A DNA stretch of 64,000 nucleotides from Mesorhizobium sp. B2-8-5 (GCF_006440675.2 NZ_CP083951.1:2823501-2887500); one strand, 5' to 3'; counted from the stretch's first letter, positions 52,712 to 62,682 are shown. Notes: generated from the sequence alone by a model not told the origin. Numbers and translations are program-made.

Positions 52712-53224
52712 TCAGCCGGGCTGCACCGTGTGGAACGATCGCTTGAAATGGATCAGCGGCTCGCCGCCGAAATGCTCCATATCGCGGACATCGCCGATCA
52801 TGATCTCATGGTCGCCGCTCGAAATGATGCTGTTCACGTCGCAGCTGATGCAGGAAACCGCGCCGTCGATCTTCGGCAAGCCCAGATCGGAAAGCCGATG
52901 GCCGACGGAAGCGAATTTGTCGGCGGCCTTGCTGGCGAACAGCATGCAGATGTCGCGCTGATCGCTGTTGAGGAAATTGATGCAGAAGCGCCGCTTCTGT
53001 TTCAGCACCGGCAGCGTGTTGGAAGTCTTGTCGACGGAGATCAGGAACTGCATCGGTTCCAGCGAGAGCGCGATGACGGCACTCATGGTCAAGCCGTGCA
53101 AGGTCCCGTCGCCGGCCGCCGTCGTGATGACCGCCACGCCGGATGGCCAATGGCTGGACACGGTCTTGAACAGATCGCGGCCGATCGGCACAGTGGCAGG
53201 CGGGATGACGACGGGAGCATTCAT
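52712..53224 (-). CDS. Flavin reductase (NtaB/HpaC-like)
   Basis: 170 aa. FKTVSSHWPSGVAVITTAAG is the classic start of flavin:NAD(P)H reductase-like proteins, followed by GLTMSAVIALSLEP (flavin contact) and FCINFLNSDQRD. It should provide FMNH2 for the NtaA-type monooxygenases at 48136 and 55420; no other partner for it is near. Divergent from the LysR gene across a 282-bp region with no recognisable site. Confidence 0.94.
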   Translation of the reverse strand: MNAPVVIPPATVPIGRDLFKTVSSHWPSGVAVITTAAGDGTLHGLTMSAVIALSLEPMQFLISVDKTSNTLPVLKQKRRFCINFLNSDQRDICMLFASKAADKFASVGHRLSDLGLPKIDGAVSCISCDVNSIISSGDHEIMIGDVRDMEHFGGEPLIHFKRSFHTVQPG

Positions 53225-53506
53225 GTTCGGTGCGTCCTATTATCGCGCTTTTGGTATTGCGAGCATGCCGAAGGGCGGTGACTGAGTAAACGCGCAAAAT
53301 TCTTGGTATCCCATAACAATTCCTTTTGTCAGCGCTCACCGGAAGAAAGCCCGCGTCGAGAGCTAAGCCGCTGAAATAATTGCAGTGAGCCGCCGATACA
53401 GGTTTTGGCGAGGCTGCCAGCCAGGTCTCGAAAATGTACGCATCAAACGGGTAGCCGGCTCAAGCGCCGACTTGCGGATGGCATCCGATTGGCATTAAAA
53501 TTCGTT

Positions 53507-54475
53507 ATGTCATTGCTGCGCAAAAGCATTCCCTCTCTCGTCTCGCTGATCTCCTTCGAGGCGGCCGCGCGGCTGATGAGCTTCACCAAGGCCGCGGACG
53601 AATTGAACATCACGCAGGCGGCCATCAGCCGGCAGATTCGTGAGCTGGAAAACTTTCTCCAGATTCCTCTTTTCGAAAGAGGGCACCGGTCGATCGAGCT
53701 CACGCCCGCGGGCGCCATGCTCAATGCATCGCTGCCGGTGCATCTGACGGCGATAGCGTCTCTCGCGGACCGCGTAAGGGAACTGCGCGATCCGCAGGCG
53801 ATCGTCGTCGGCACGACCCATGCTTTCGGCGCCTACTGGCTGGCGCCGCGGCTTGCCGAATTCAGCAGTCTCCATCCCGATGTGGATCTGCGGCTGGCGG
53901 TGAATGACGAACTCGTCGACATTTCGAAACAGCGGATCGACATGACGGTCCGTTTCGGCGGAGGCTCATGGTCGTCCATGTCCGCCAGCTTCCTGGTCGG
54001 CTGCGAGGTGACACCCGTCTGCCATCCGTCCTATTGGGACAAGCGCAATCGTCCGACCCGCCCGGCCGATCTTTTGGGCGAGAAACTGCTCGACATAGAG
54101 GGACGGTCCGTGCAGGGCGGCGGATGGAGCGACTGGTTTCATGCCCATGGCATCGACGCCACGAAAGGCAAGCATCAGATCACGGTCAACAACTTCTCGG
54201 TCCTCATGCAGGCGGCGCTGAGCGGCCAGGGCATCGCCCTGGGAGGCAGCCCTCTGATCGACGATCTCTTTGCGAGCGGGGTTCTGGTGCCGGCGCTCGA
54301 CATCGCCCCCTACAGGGTGCGGGGTTCCGACTATTACGTCGTCGAGCCGGCTGGACAGCTGCGCAAACAGAGTTGCGAAATGTTTTGCACCTGGCTTTAC
54401 GACAGGATGCGCCGGGATGCGACGATGACGAACAACGAGCATCTTCTGGCGGAAATTCATCCGCCGGCTCTATGA
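53507..54475 (+). CDS. LysR family transcriptional regulator (GcvA-like)
   Basis: 322 aa. HTH at about 5-65 (SLISFEAAARLMSFTKAADE, then LNITQAAISRQIRELENFLQ), then the effector domain from about 95 (VVGTTHAFGAYWLAPRLAEF). The conserved HRSIELTPAG links it to the GcvA branch. I use ATG 53507, which has little ribosome-site sequence; the frame is open further 5'. Divergent from the flavin reductase, so probably controls the monooxygenase-linked genes. Confidence 0.93.
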   Translation: MSLLRKSIPSLVSLISFEAAARLMSFTKAADELNITQAAISRQIRELENFLQIPLFERGHRSIELTPAGAMLNASLPVHLTAIASLADRVRELRDPQAIVVGTTHAFGAYWLAPRLAEFSSLHPDVDLRLAVNDELVDISKQRIDMTVRFGGGSWSSMSASFLVGCEVTPVCHPSYWDKRNRPTRPADLLGEKLLDIEGRSVQGGGWSDWFHAHGIDATKGKHQITVNNFSVLMQAALSGQGIALGGSPLIDDLFASGVLVPALDIAPYRVRGSDYYVVEPAGQLRKQSCEMFCTWLYDRMRRDATMTNNEHLLAEIHPPAL

Positions 54476-54637
54476 AATCCAATCTATCGAGACGTCTTCA
54501 CTCATCGAAAACTGCTGCTTCGGCTGCCGCGCGACGAATGGCGAAGACTGGCTTGATTGCTTGAAATCTTTGGTGTCTTGACCTTCAGGCGCGTTTCTTC
54601 TTGTGTCGGACTCAAGGCTCCGCAATTCGAGGTGACG

Positions 54638-55309
54638 ATGAGCAACGATGTCGAGGAAAAGGCGGATCGGCAGCCGAAGCGCATTGTCGCTCGGCGCCCT
54701 CAGCGCAAACCCGGCCAGTTGCGCTTCCGCAAGCTGCTCGATGCCTTGGACGAGTTGCTTGCAACCAGCAACGTCCAGGATATCGGCCTCTATCAGATCG
54801 CCGCCAAGGCGAAGGTACCGAACGCGTCAGTCTATCATTTCTTTCCGAGCACCGAGGCCGCGCTGCTTGCCCTGGCCGAAGTGCATCACAACGCGTTGCT
54901 GGAGCTCTCGAAGCTGCCGCTCGAGGTGCGGCCGGCGCGTTGGCAGGACCTGTTCCGGCTGAAGGTGACCAGCGCGGCTCACTACCACAACAACCATCCG
55001 GCCGCGTTGCGATTGTTCCTGGGCGCCAACATCAGCCTGGAAGTCAAAACCGCCGACATATCGCAGTTGCACCGCCTCGTTGACGGCAGGTCGCAGCTTC
55101 TGTCCTACTATTTTCACATGCCCTCGGTCCCGGATTGGGAACGCCGGCTTGCCACGTACTTTTCGATGATCGACGGGGTCTTTTCGCTGTCATACAGCGA
55201 GCATGGCTATATTCGCGACGACTATATCGCGGAAGCGCATCTCGCGGGCGTTGCCTATCTGCGCTGCTATCTTCCGGAAATTCTCATGCCGCGGGAACAG
55301 AGCGAATAG
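54638..55309 (+). CDS. TetR family transcriptional regulator
   Basis: 223 aa. The HTH lies at about 45-75 (IGLYQIAAKAKVPNASVYHF, then FPSTEAALLAL), preceded by a basic N-terminal tail (KRIVARRPQRKPGQLRFRK) and followed by a helical ligand domain. Starts at ATG 54638 behind AGGTG. Its stop faces the stop of the second NtaA-type monooxygenase at 110 bp distance. The ligand is unknown. Confidence 0.9.
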   Translation: MSNDVEEKADRQPKRIVARRPQRKPGQLRFRKLLDALDELLATSNVQDIGLYQIAAKAKVPNASVYHFFPSTEAALLALAEVHHNALLELSKLPLEVRPARWQDLFRLKVTSAAHYHNNHPAALRLFLGANISLEVKTADISQLHRLVDGRSQLLSYYFHMPSVPDWERRLATYFSMIDGVFSLSYSEHGYIRDDYIAEAHLAGVAYLRCYLPEILMPREQSE

Positions 55310-55419
55310 CGATTGGGCCGCGAGCAATTTCGGCGGCTTGCCGTCCTGAGCGCACAAAACTTTGGCGGCCCGGCAATCTTGATCGCCGAGCGGCCTGATA
55401 AACTGCCGGATCGCCGCGA

Positions 55420-56736
55420 TCAGTTCTGCAGGTTTTCGCGGAAGGTCGCGTACTGGTACTCCTTGCGGAACACCCCGCGACGCTGCAGTTCCGGAACCAC
55501 CGTCTTGACGAACTGGACATAGGTTCCCGGGCTGACCGACGGGCAGATCATGAAGCCGTCGCAGCATTCCGCTTCGAAGAAATCCTGCAGGTGGTCGGCA
55601 ATCTGTTTCGGCGTGCCGATGAGCTGCGGGGTCATCTGGCTGGTCGCCCAGGCCTTGCCGGCCTGGCCGAGCGTCAGCCCATCCTTCTTGGTTCCCTGCA
55701 GCATCACGTCGAGTATGCCGCGGCAACCTTGCGTCAGCTCCAGGTCCTCCAGCGGCTTGTCGAGGGGCTCCTTCGACATGTCGACGCCGAGGGCGTTGGA
55801 GATTTCGGCGACGCCGAGCGTGGGGCTCGCATATTCATTGATGGCCGCGGCGCGTTCCCTGGCGATCGATTCCGTGTCGCCGAGCACGATGTCGACGGCA
55901 GGCACGATGGCGCACTCGTTCGGCTTGCGCCCGCTGGCGACGACCCGATCCTTGATATCGCGGTAGAAGGCCTGCATGTGCTCCTTGGAGTTCTGCAGCG
56001 TGAAGATGACCTCGGCCCAGCGGCCGGCGAACTCGCGGCCGCGAGGCGAGGAGCCCGCCTGCATGATGACCGGCTTGACCTGCGGCGAGCTCGGCACCGT
56101 CAGCGGGCCGCTGGTGCGCACATACTGGCCCTCATAATTGGCGTAGTGAACCTTGTCGGCGTCGGCAAAGATGTTGTTCTCGCGATCGCCGACGAGCGCT
56201 CCCGGCTCCCAGCTCTGCCAGAGCTTGTCGCAGGCTTCCAGCACTTCGTCGGCCATGTCGTAGCGCTTGTTCTTGTCCATCAGTGCATCCATGCCGAAAT
56301 TCTTGGCCTCGCGCTCCATCGCCGAGGTGACCACGTTCCAGCCGGACCGGCCCTTGCTGATATGGTCGAGCGAGGCGAAGGCGCGCGCGATGTGGAAGGG
56401 GTGGTAGAACGTCGTCGACATGGTCGAGGCAAGCCCGATGCGCGAGGTGACGCGGGCCATGGCGGCAAGAAGCTGCATCGGGTCCATCATGCATTGCTGA
56501 CCGCCTTCCTTCAGGTTGGTGCGGTAGCCGCCGGCGTAGGAATCGAACAGCATCAGGAAGTCGACGAAGAACAGCCCGTCGAATTTGCCGTGCTCCAGGA
56601 CACGGGCGATCTCCTCGTAACGGGCAGGATCGAGCATATCCAGGCCGTCGCTTTCCGGGTGCCGCCAGCTGCCGTAGTGATGCCAGGTCGGCCCCGCCAG
56701 CACATAGCCTATCAGGTGCATTTGCCGCTTCGACAT
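55420..56736 (-). CDS. NtaA/SnaA/DszA-type FMN-dependent monooxygenase, second copy
   Basis: 438 aa, homologous to 48136-49443 along its whole length: GYVLAGPTWHHYGSWRHPES, FHIARAFASLDHISKGRSGW and VVTSAMEREAKNFGMDALMD line up with the first copy, and both end TFRENL. The same C-terminal LVG/LIGTP and FVI/FMICPS segments recur. Together with the flavin reductase between them they form a two-component system with two oxygenases. It is divergent from the shikimate-dehydrogenase-like gene across 272 bp. Confidence 0.94.
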   Translation of the reverse strand: MSKRQMHLIGYVLAGPTWHHYGSWRHPESDGLDMLDPARYEEIARVLEHGKFDGLFFVDFLMLFDSYAGGYRTNLKEGGQQCMMDPMQLLAAMARVTSRIGLASTMSTTFYHPFHIARAFASLDHISKGRSGWNVVTSAMEREAKNFGMDALMDKNKRYDMADEVLEACDKLWQSWEPGALVGDRENNIFADADKVHYANYEGQYVRTSGPLTVPSSPQVKPVIMQAGSSPRGREFAGRWAEVIFTLQNSKEHMQAFYRDIKDRVVASGRKPNECAIVPAVDIVLGDTESIARERAAAINEYASPTLGVAEISNALGVDMSKEPLDKPLEDLELTQGCRGILDVMLQGTKKDGLTLGQAGKAWATSQMTPQLIGTPKQIADHLQDFFEAECCDGFMICPSVSPGTYVQFVKTVVPELQRRGVFRKEYQYATFRENLQN

Positions 56737-57008
56737 GGGTGGGAATCCTCCGCGTGGCCGGGACAGTCATGGTATGAGAGAGTGCTAGAACTACAGAGAA
56801 ACTTATTCATTATCAACAGGCATTCTGGGCGAAACGACGGTGCCGGCGATCGCGGTGGGCGACTGCCGAAGTCTCACCAAAACTGCTTGAATTTCATGAA
56901 AAATGGGCGCAAATGCTGCCGATATGGATCTCATTCCGGATTGGCAGCCATAAAGTCATTAGTCGATATTTATCATACTATTTGAACCGAGGACCGCGGG
57001 AGGGACTT

Positions 57009-57809
57009 ATGGATGCGCGCCGCATAACCGGCCATACGAAAATCATGCTGCTGATGGCGGATCCGGTCTCGCATGTGGTCGGCACGGAAGCCATCACCGC
57101 CTTCATGCGCGCCGCCGGCCATGACTTCGTTTGCGTACCTGTTCATGTGGGCGCGCGGGATCTGGCCACCGCCATCCAGGCGCTGCGCGGATTTCAAAAC
57201 TGCGTCGGATCAGGCGTCACCATCCCGCACAAGATCTCCGTTCTGCCGCTGCTCGACGAACTCACGCCTCGCGCCCGGACGATCGGCAGCGTCAACTACA
57301 TCCGGCGCGATGCGGATGGAAAGCTGACCGGAGACAATGTCGACGGCAGCGGTTTCGTGCGCGGCGCCACGGAGGCCGGCATTCAGCCTGCAGGACTTCG
57401 TGTGCTTCTGCTCGGCGCCGGCGGTGCCGGGCGCAGCCTGGCTTTTGCGTTGGCCGAGGCGGGCGTGGCGGAACTGGTCGTTTCAAACCGCGACCATGCC
57501 AGGGCCGTTGGGCTCGTCGATGCGGTTTCCGCCGCCTATCCGGGGGCGTCGGTTCGAACAGGTGAGGCCGACGCCACCGGCTTCGACATGGTCGTCAACG
57601 CGACTTCGCTGGGGATGATCGGCAAGGAGGATGGAGATCCCGTGGATTTCGCGACGCTATCCGCGGATATGATCGTTGCCGACATCGTCATGAAGCCGGA
57701 AAAGACCAGGCTCCTGCAGGCGGCCGAAGCCAAGGGTTGCCGCTTGCTGGTCGGTCGCCAGATGATGGACGGTCAATTGGCCCTGGCTCGGGCATTTCTG
57801 GGTCTTTGA
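57009..57809 (+). CDS. Shikimate dehydrogenase-like NADP-dependent oxidoreductase
   Basis: 266 aa from ATG 57009 behind GGGAGGG. Catalytic Lys75 in TIPHKISVLPLL and Asp112 in GDNVDGSG are present; the NADP loop is GAGGAGRS near 137. In shikimate dehydrogenase the N-terminal motif reads PVxHSxSP; here it is DPVSHVVGTEAI, so the substrate-hydroxyl contacts are different and shikimate is unlikely to be the substrate. It probably oxidises a related hydroxy acid that is then handled by the OtnK-type kinase and aldolase downstream (62 bp to the next gene). Confidence 0.9.
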   Translation: MDARRITGHTKIMLLMADPVSHVVGTEAITAFMRAAGHDFVCVPVHVGARDLATAIQALRGFQNCVGSGVTIPHKISVLPLLDELTPRARTIGSVNYIRRDADGKLTGDNVDGSGFVRGATEAGIQPAGLRVLLLGAGGAGRSLAFALAEAGVAELVVSNRDHARAVGLVDAVSAAYPGASVRTGEADATGFDMVVNATSLGMIGKEDGDPVDFATLSADMIVADIVMKPEKTRLLQAAEAKGCRLLVGRQMMDGQLALARAFLGL

Positions 57810-57871
57810 CATATGGCGTATACGACCGCCCACGGCTTCAAGCCTGGACGGGACTTCAAGGGAATGAATCA

Positions 57872-59209
57872 ATGACAGAACGAAAGCGTCCGCTGCTGTT
57901 CGGCGCGATCGCCGATGACTTGACCGGCGGGTCCGAACTGGCGGCCATGCTGGTGGCGCGGGGCGTGCCGACGAGTTTCGCGACCAGCATCGAGGCGGAC
58001 ATCCCTTCCGCCTCGCTCGCGCATGTGATCGCGCTGAAAACGCGCGTGATACCGGCGCAGTATGCGGTCGATCTCGTTCTGCGGGCAGCGCGGCGGCTAC
58101 AGTCCGCTGGCTGTGATCAGATTTTTTTCAAATACTGCGCGACCTTCGATTCCACGCCGGCCGGAAACATCGGTCCGTGCGCCGAGGCGCTGGCGGATCT
58201 GCTCGACGCGAAAATGGTCCTGTTTTGTCCGGCTCTCTGCGAGACCCAGCGAACGGTGTTTCAGGGCTATATGTTCGGCGGCTCGCAGATCCTGGCGGAG
58301 TCTCCCAAGCGGTTCGACCCGCTGACGCCGATGACGGATTCGAACATCGTCCGCGTCCTTGCGGCGCAAAGCCGGAGCCGGGTCGGGCTCGTTGCGCACC
58401 CGGTTGTCGATCGCGGCGCGGAGGCCATCGTCAAGCATTGCGAGAATTTGATCGGGGAGGGCGTTCGCTTTGCCGTCGCCGACACGATCTATGAGCGCGA
58501 TCTGGCTTCGATCGCGGAGGCCGCGGCGCCCATGCCTTTGCTGACCGGGAATGCGTCGGTGGCGGCGCATCTCCCGACGTCATGGCGGCGCGGCGGCAAG
58601 CTTGCCAGCCCCGAGGCTGCCGCGTTGCCGGGCGTCGAAGGGCCTGCCGTCGTGCTTGCCGGCAGCGTGGCGCCGCGCACCGCCGAGCAGCTTGCGCATT
58701 TCGGCCGGCAGAATGAAGTCGTCACGATCGATCTCGGCCGCGTCATGGAAGGCGAAGATCTGCTTGCTTCGGCTTTGGCGTCGGCCGATCGAGCGATCGG
58801 CGCGGGGCAGGCGATTGCCATCGCCACGATGGCGCCGCAGGAGGAAGTCGAACGGCTGCAGGGCAAATATGGACGCGATGTGGTGGCGCGCGCGGCGGAG
58901 GATTTCCTCACCGGTCTCGCGCAACGCCTGATCTTTGAACGCGGCGTCCGTCGGCTCGTCATCGCCGGCGGCGAAACTGCTGGCGCCATCGTCCCCAAAC
59001 TGCCCATCACCCGCTTCATCGTCGGGCCATATCAGGGCCTGGGCACCGGACGCATGGTGGCCGAAATGCCGTTTCCCGTCGCGCTGATGCTGAAGTCCGG
59101 CAAGCTCGGCGGGCTGGACGTCTTTTCGGCGGTGCTCGACGAAATGCGCCGGCCCGTAAGGATCGCACCCTATCTCGAACAATGGCCGCCACAGGCGAAA
59201 ATCCAATGA
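57872..59209 (+). CDS. Four-carbon acid sugar kinase (OtnK-like), second copy
   Basis: 445 aa. FGAIADDLTGGSELAAMLVA is the N-terminal signature, FFKYCATFDSTPAGNIGPCA the second, and VIAGGETAGAIVPKLP the ATP-binding loop in the C-terminal domain. It phosphorylates a 3-oxo-acid such as 3-oxo-tetronate at C4. Translationally coupled (ATGA) to the class II aldolase, the arrangement known as OtnK-OtnC. Paralogous to 35148-36416. Confidence 0.93.
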   Translation: MTERKRPLLFGAIADDLTGGSELAAMLVARGVPTSFATSIEADIPSASLAHVIALKTRVIPAQYAVDLVLRAARRLQSAGCDQIFFKYCATFDSTPAGNIGPCAEALADLLDAKMVLFCPALCETQRTVFQGYMFGGSQILAESPKRFDPLTPMTDSNIVRVLAAQSRSRVGLVAHPVVDRGAEAIVKHCENLIGEGVRFAVADTIYERDLASIAEAAAPMPLLTGNASVAAHLPTSWRRGGKLASPEAAALPGVEGPAVVLAGSVAPRTAEQLAHFGRQNEVVTIDLGRVMEGEDLLASALASADRAIGAGQAIAIATMAPQEEVERLQGKYGRDVVARAAEDFLTGLAQRLIFERGVRRLVIAGGETAGAIVPKLPITRFIVGPYQGLGTGRMVAEMPFPVALMLKSGKLGGLDVFSAVLDEMRRPVRIAPYLEQWPPQAKIQ

Positions 59210-59859
59210 CCGATCAATCAGCAGCCATGCGTCAATCTCTGGTCGATGCCGTGCGCGCCATCGCGTCGAAAGGCTTGAACAGCGGAACCTCTGGGAACGT
59301 CAGCCTGCGCTTCGGGGTCGGCGGCATGCTGATAACGCCGACGGGCATCCCGCCCGAAAAGCTCGACCAGGCCGCGATGGTCGAGATGACGCTCGACGGC
59401 GACTGGAACGGCGAGATCCGTCCGTCGAGCGAATGGAACATGCATGCGGCGATCTACAAGGCGTGCCCTCAGGCCCAGGCCGTCGTGCATGCCCATCCGG
59501 ATCACTGCGTGGCGCTGTCCTGCCTGCGGCAGGGCCTTCCGCCATTCCACTACATGATCGCGTCGTTCGGCGGCGACGATGTTCCATGTTCCGACTACGC
59601 GCCGTTCGGCACGGCAGAATTGGCGGAGGTGGTGGTACGGGCGCTGCCGGAACGAAACACCTGCCTGATCGCCAATCACGGCATGATCGCCTACGGGCCG
59701 GATCTCGCTACGGCGGTCGCGCGCACCGAAAAGCTGGAGACGCTGGCCAGGCAGTACATGCTTGCCTCGATGCTCGGGCGCCCGGTCATGCTGACGGACG
59801 ACGAGCTGAGCGTGGTCAAGAACCGGTACAAGACCTACGGCCAGCAGAAACCGGAGTAA
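59206..59859 (+). CDS. Class II aldolase/adducin family protein (OtnC-like decarboxylase)
   Basis: 217 aa. The metal His pair and following residues are in VVHAHPDHCVALSC (His95, His97), Glu76 in SSEWNMH is the catalytic acid, and a third metal His is in LIANHGMIAYG (about 160). TGIPPEKLDQAAMVEM and the GTSGNVSLR phosphate-binding loop are also seen. In OtnK-OtnC pathways such a protein decarboxylates 3-oxo-tetronate 4-phosphate to dihydroxyacetone phosphate. It overlaps the kinase gene by 4 bp. Confidence 0.93.
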   Translation: MTDQSAAMRQSLVDAVRAIASKGLNSGTSGNVSLRFGVGGMLITPTGIPPEKLDQAAMVEMTLDGDWNGEIRPSSEWNMHAAIYKACPQAQAVVHAHPDHCVALSCLRQGLPPFHYMIASFGGDDVPCSDYAPFGTAELAEVVVRALPERNTCLIANHGMIAYGPDLATAVARTEKLETLARQYMLASMLGRPVMLTDDELSVVKNRYKTYGQQKPE

Positions 59860-59910
59860 AAGCGCAACTGGCCGGAGCCAATTTGCCGTTTAGCCGACGA
59901 ACGCTTGCGG

Positions 59911-61038
59911 CTACTCCGCGAGGATGGTCATGTCATCGGCCGACCAGCCGATGTCGACGGCACTTCCGGTTTGGAAGACCTCGGTATTGCCCTGCGGCAG
60001 CACGCGCACTTTGAGCGTGGAGCCGGTGCCGTTCAGCTCGATCCGGTAGCGGATGCTGCCCGGCGTGTAGAGGCTCTCGCGCACGATGCCGGTGTAAGTG
60101 TTGTCCAGGCCTTGCGCTTTCGGGCCGACGGTAACGCGTTCGGGCCGGATGCAGGCGAAACGGCCGGGACCTGCGTCCTCGTCCGTGCGGATAATTGCCC
60201 GGGTGCCATCCTCCAGGACGATCTGGCAAGGCTGACCGGCCTGCTTCCCGGACACCGATTTGACGGGGAAGATCGAAGCTTCGCCGAGGAACTCGGCGAC
60301 GAAGCGGCTGTTCGGCTGTTCATAGAGCGCGCGCGGGCTGCCGATCTGCGTCATGGCGCCGTCGCGCATGATGGCGATGCGGTCGGCCAGGAATGCCGCT
60401 TCCTGCTGGTCATGGGTGACATAGATGACGGTCGCGCCCAATTCCTGCTGGAAGCGTTTGATCTCTTCCTGCATCTCGTCGCGAAGGTTCTTGTCCAGCG
60501 CGCCGAGCGGCTCATCCATGAGCAGGATCGACGGATGATAGATCGATGCCCGGGCCAGCGCGATGCGCTGTTGCTGCCCGCCCGAGAGTTCCGACGGCTT
60601 GCGCGACGCGAATGCCTCAAGCCGCACCATGGCAAGGCTCTCGCGCACGCGCCTTGCGATCTCGTCCTTCGTCACACCGCGGATCTTCAGCGGATAGGCG
60701 ACATTCTGGGCGACCGACAGATGCGGAAACAGCGCATAGTTCTGGAACACCATGCCGATGTTGCGCCGGTAGATCGGTTCGGGAACGATGTCGCGCCCGT
60801 CGACCACGATCTGCCCTTCGGTCGGGTCGATATAGCCCGCGATCATGCCGAGCAGTGTCGACTTGCCGGAGCCGCTCGGTCCGATGATGGCGAAGAAGTC
60901 GCCGGAATCGATCTCGACGGACGTGGGGACGACGGCCTCGAAATTGTTGTAGTGCTTGCAAAGATTTCGAATGGAGACTGCGGCGCCCCCTGCGGCACGG
61001 TTCTGACCTGTCGCGGATCGACTTGGCATCTGCAGCAT
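59911..61038 (-). CDS. Pot-type (spermidine/putrescine family) ABC transporter, ATPase
   Basis: 375 aa. Walker A GPSGSGKST, signature LSGGQQQRIALARASIYHPS, Walker B ILLMDEPLGALDKN and switch VTHDQQEA; a C-terminal TOBE domain begins about 285 (FACIRPERVTVGPKAQG). Works with the two permeases immediately upstream on the same strand (1 bp gap). The importer set may carry polyamine-like, amino-acid or sugar-acid substrates. Confidence 0.96.
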   Translation of the reverse strand: MLQMPSRSATGQNRAAGGAAVSIRNLCKHYNNFEAVVPTSVEIDSGDFFAIIGPSGSGKSTLLGMIAGYIDPTEGQIVVDGRDIVPEPIYRRNIGMVFQNYALFPHLSVAQNVAYPLKIRGVTKDEIARRVRESLAMVRLEAFASRKPSELSGGQQQRIALARASIYHPSILLMDEPLGALDKNLRDEMQEEIKRFQQELGATVIYVTHDQQEAAFLADRIAIMRDGAMTQIGSPRALYEQPNSRFVAEFLGEASIFPVKSVSGKQAGQPCQIVLEDGTRAIIRTDEDAGPGRFACIRPERVTVGPKAQGLDNTYTGIVRESLYTPGSIRYRIELNGTGSTLKVRVLPQGNTEVFQTGSAVDIGWSADDMTILAE

Positions 61039-61039
61039 C

Positions 61040-61846
61040 CTAGTTGTCCTTGCCGAGACGGGGCAACAAAGTTGCCGCGAGAATGAGTAGGCTTGTTACG
61101 GCGAGAATGACGCTGGCCGCGGCAGCGATTTCGGGAGTGACCTGGAAGTTGAGCTGTTCCCAAAGAAGCAAAGGCAATGTCCGCGTCGATGGGCTGCTCA
61201 GGAAGAGCGCCAGCACCAGTTCGTCGAGCGATGCCGCGAATGCGAAGATGAAACCCGCGATCACGGCCGGCCTGATCATCGGGAAGGTGATCAGCCGGAA
61301 CGTCTGGAAGGAATTGGCGCCGAGCGTCATCGAGGCGATCTCGATCCGGTTCGAATAGGATGCAAGCGCGCCGCAGACAGTGATGAACGGAAAGGGCAGG
61401 CCGATGACGGCATGCGCCAGGATCACAGCCCATAGCGTGCCTTGAAGTCCTAGCCACACGCTGATCGGGAAAAGCCCGATCGCCAGAACGATCTGCGGCA
61501 ATATCGCGGGCGCGACGGAAAGCGCGCTGACGATGGTGGAGCCAGGCACGCTCGCGCGAACGACCGCCAATGCCGTCGAAATCCCGGCGATCGTCGCCAG
61601 TGCCGCGGCCGCCGCTCCGATCATCATGCTGTTCAGGATGGCGGAGCGGTAATCGTCGTTGCCGATGAACTGCTGGTACCAGCGCAGCGAAAAGTCCGTC
61701 GGCGGAAACGACAGGTACGACTTGCTCTGGAAGGATACGGCGACGACGACCAGGATGGGCACCAGGAAACCAATGAGCATGGCCCCGACGAGGCCGTTCA
61801 GGAGACGGCTCCAAGCGGCCCAAAGCTTCTTCTCGGAGACGTTCAT
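61040..61846 (-). CDS. Pot-type ABC transporter, permease (PotC-like)
   Basis: 268 aa with six membrane segments. The coupling loop is EIASMTLGANSFQTFRLITF and AFAASLDELVLALFL is typical of the PotC group. Its ATG at 61846 overlaps the first permease's stop by 4 bp (ATGA). The frame is open further upstream, but that part lies within the other permease gene. Confidence 0.95.
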   Translation of the reverse strand: MNVSEKKLWAAWSRLLNGLVGAMLIGFLVPILVVVAVSFQSKSYLSFPPTDFSLRWYQQFIGNDDYRSAILNSMMIGAAAAALATIAGISTALAVVRASVPGSTIVSALSVAPAILPQIVLAIGLFPISVWLGLQGTLWAVILAHAVIGLPFPFITVCGALASYSNRIEIASMTLGANSFQTFRLITFPMIRPAVIAGFIFAFAASLDELVLALFLSSPSTRTLPLLLWEQLNFQVTPEIAAAASVILAVTSLLILAATLLPRLGKDN

Positions 61847-62682
61847 GCGAACACTCCCGCCTGTGCCTTGCCCTTGCGGCGGGAAGCCAGTTGGCTGAAC
61901 CGCAGCAGCGCGAAGATGATGATGGTGAGGAGAAGCACAATGATCGCCAGCGCCGAGGCGAGCGGCCAATCCAGCAGCCTGTTGGCCTGTTCGCTGATCA
62001 GCATCGAAACCACCGTCAGGTCTCCGCCCAGAAGCGACGGCGTGACAAAGAAACCCAGCGAGGTGACGAAGACGATCGTGCAGCCCACCGCCACGTTGGG
62101 CATGGAAAGCGGCAGGGTGACGGCGAGGAACTGGCGCCATGGATTGGCTCCGAGCACCGCCGCCGCGCGCGGAAGGTTGGGGTCTATGGCGCGCAGGCCA
62201 TTGAGGATGGGCACGACGATGAACGGCACCATGATGTAGGTCATGGCGATCATCACCCCCAGGCCGTTGTCGATGAAGCGGATCGGATCCTCGATAAGGC
62301 CGATGCCGACCAGGATGGAGTTGACCGGGCCCTTGCGGCCGAGAAGGATCATCCAGGCAAAGGAGCGGATCACCGTACTCGCCCAGAAGGGCAGGAAGAT
62401 CAGGAATATGCCGATGGTGGCCCATCGGCCCCTGAGCCGCGCCAGCACATAGGCTATCGGGTAGGCGATCAGCAGCGAAAAGATCGTCACCATCGCCGCG
62501 ACATAGAAGGTGTTGTAGAGGACAGTCCTGATGCCCTGGTCGGTCACGACCTTCGCGTATTCCGCCCCGATCCCTTGCTGGCCGCTGAAACTCTCCGTCC
62601 CGATCACCGCCATCGGCGCGAGGAAGAAGGGCGTCAGCAGCAAGGCGACGGGAAGGTAGAGCAGGAAGCTGCGGTGCTTCAT
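61843..62682 (-). CDS. Pot-type ABC transporter, permease (PotB-like)
   Basis: 279 aa with six membrane segments. LIFLPFWASTVIRSFAWMIL and the EAA-type loop in LPRAAAVLGANPWRQFLAVT are PotB hallmarks. A 187-bp gap with a strong hairpin separates it from the binding-protein gene upstream. Confidence 0.95.
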   Translation of the reverse strand: MKHRSFLLYLPVALLLTPFFLAPMAVIGTESFSGQQGIGAEYAKVVTDQGIRTVLYNTFYVAAMVTIFSLLIAYPIAYVLARLRGRWATIGIFLIFLPFWASTVIRSFAWMILLGRKGPVNSILVGIGLIEDPIRFIDNGLGVMIAMTYIMVPFIVVPILNGLRAIDPNLPRAAAVLGANPWRQFLAVTLPLSMPNVAVGCTIVFVTSLGFFVTPSLLGGDLTVVSMLISEQANRLLDWPLASALAIIVLLLTIIIFALLRFSQLASRRKGKAQAGVFA

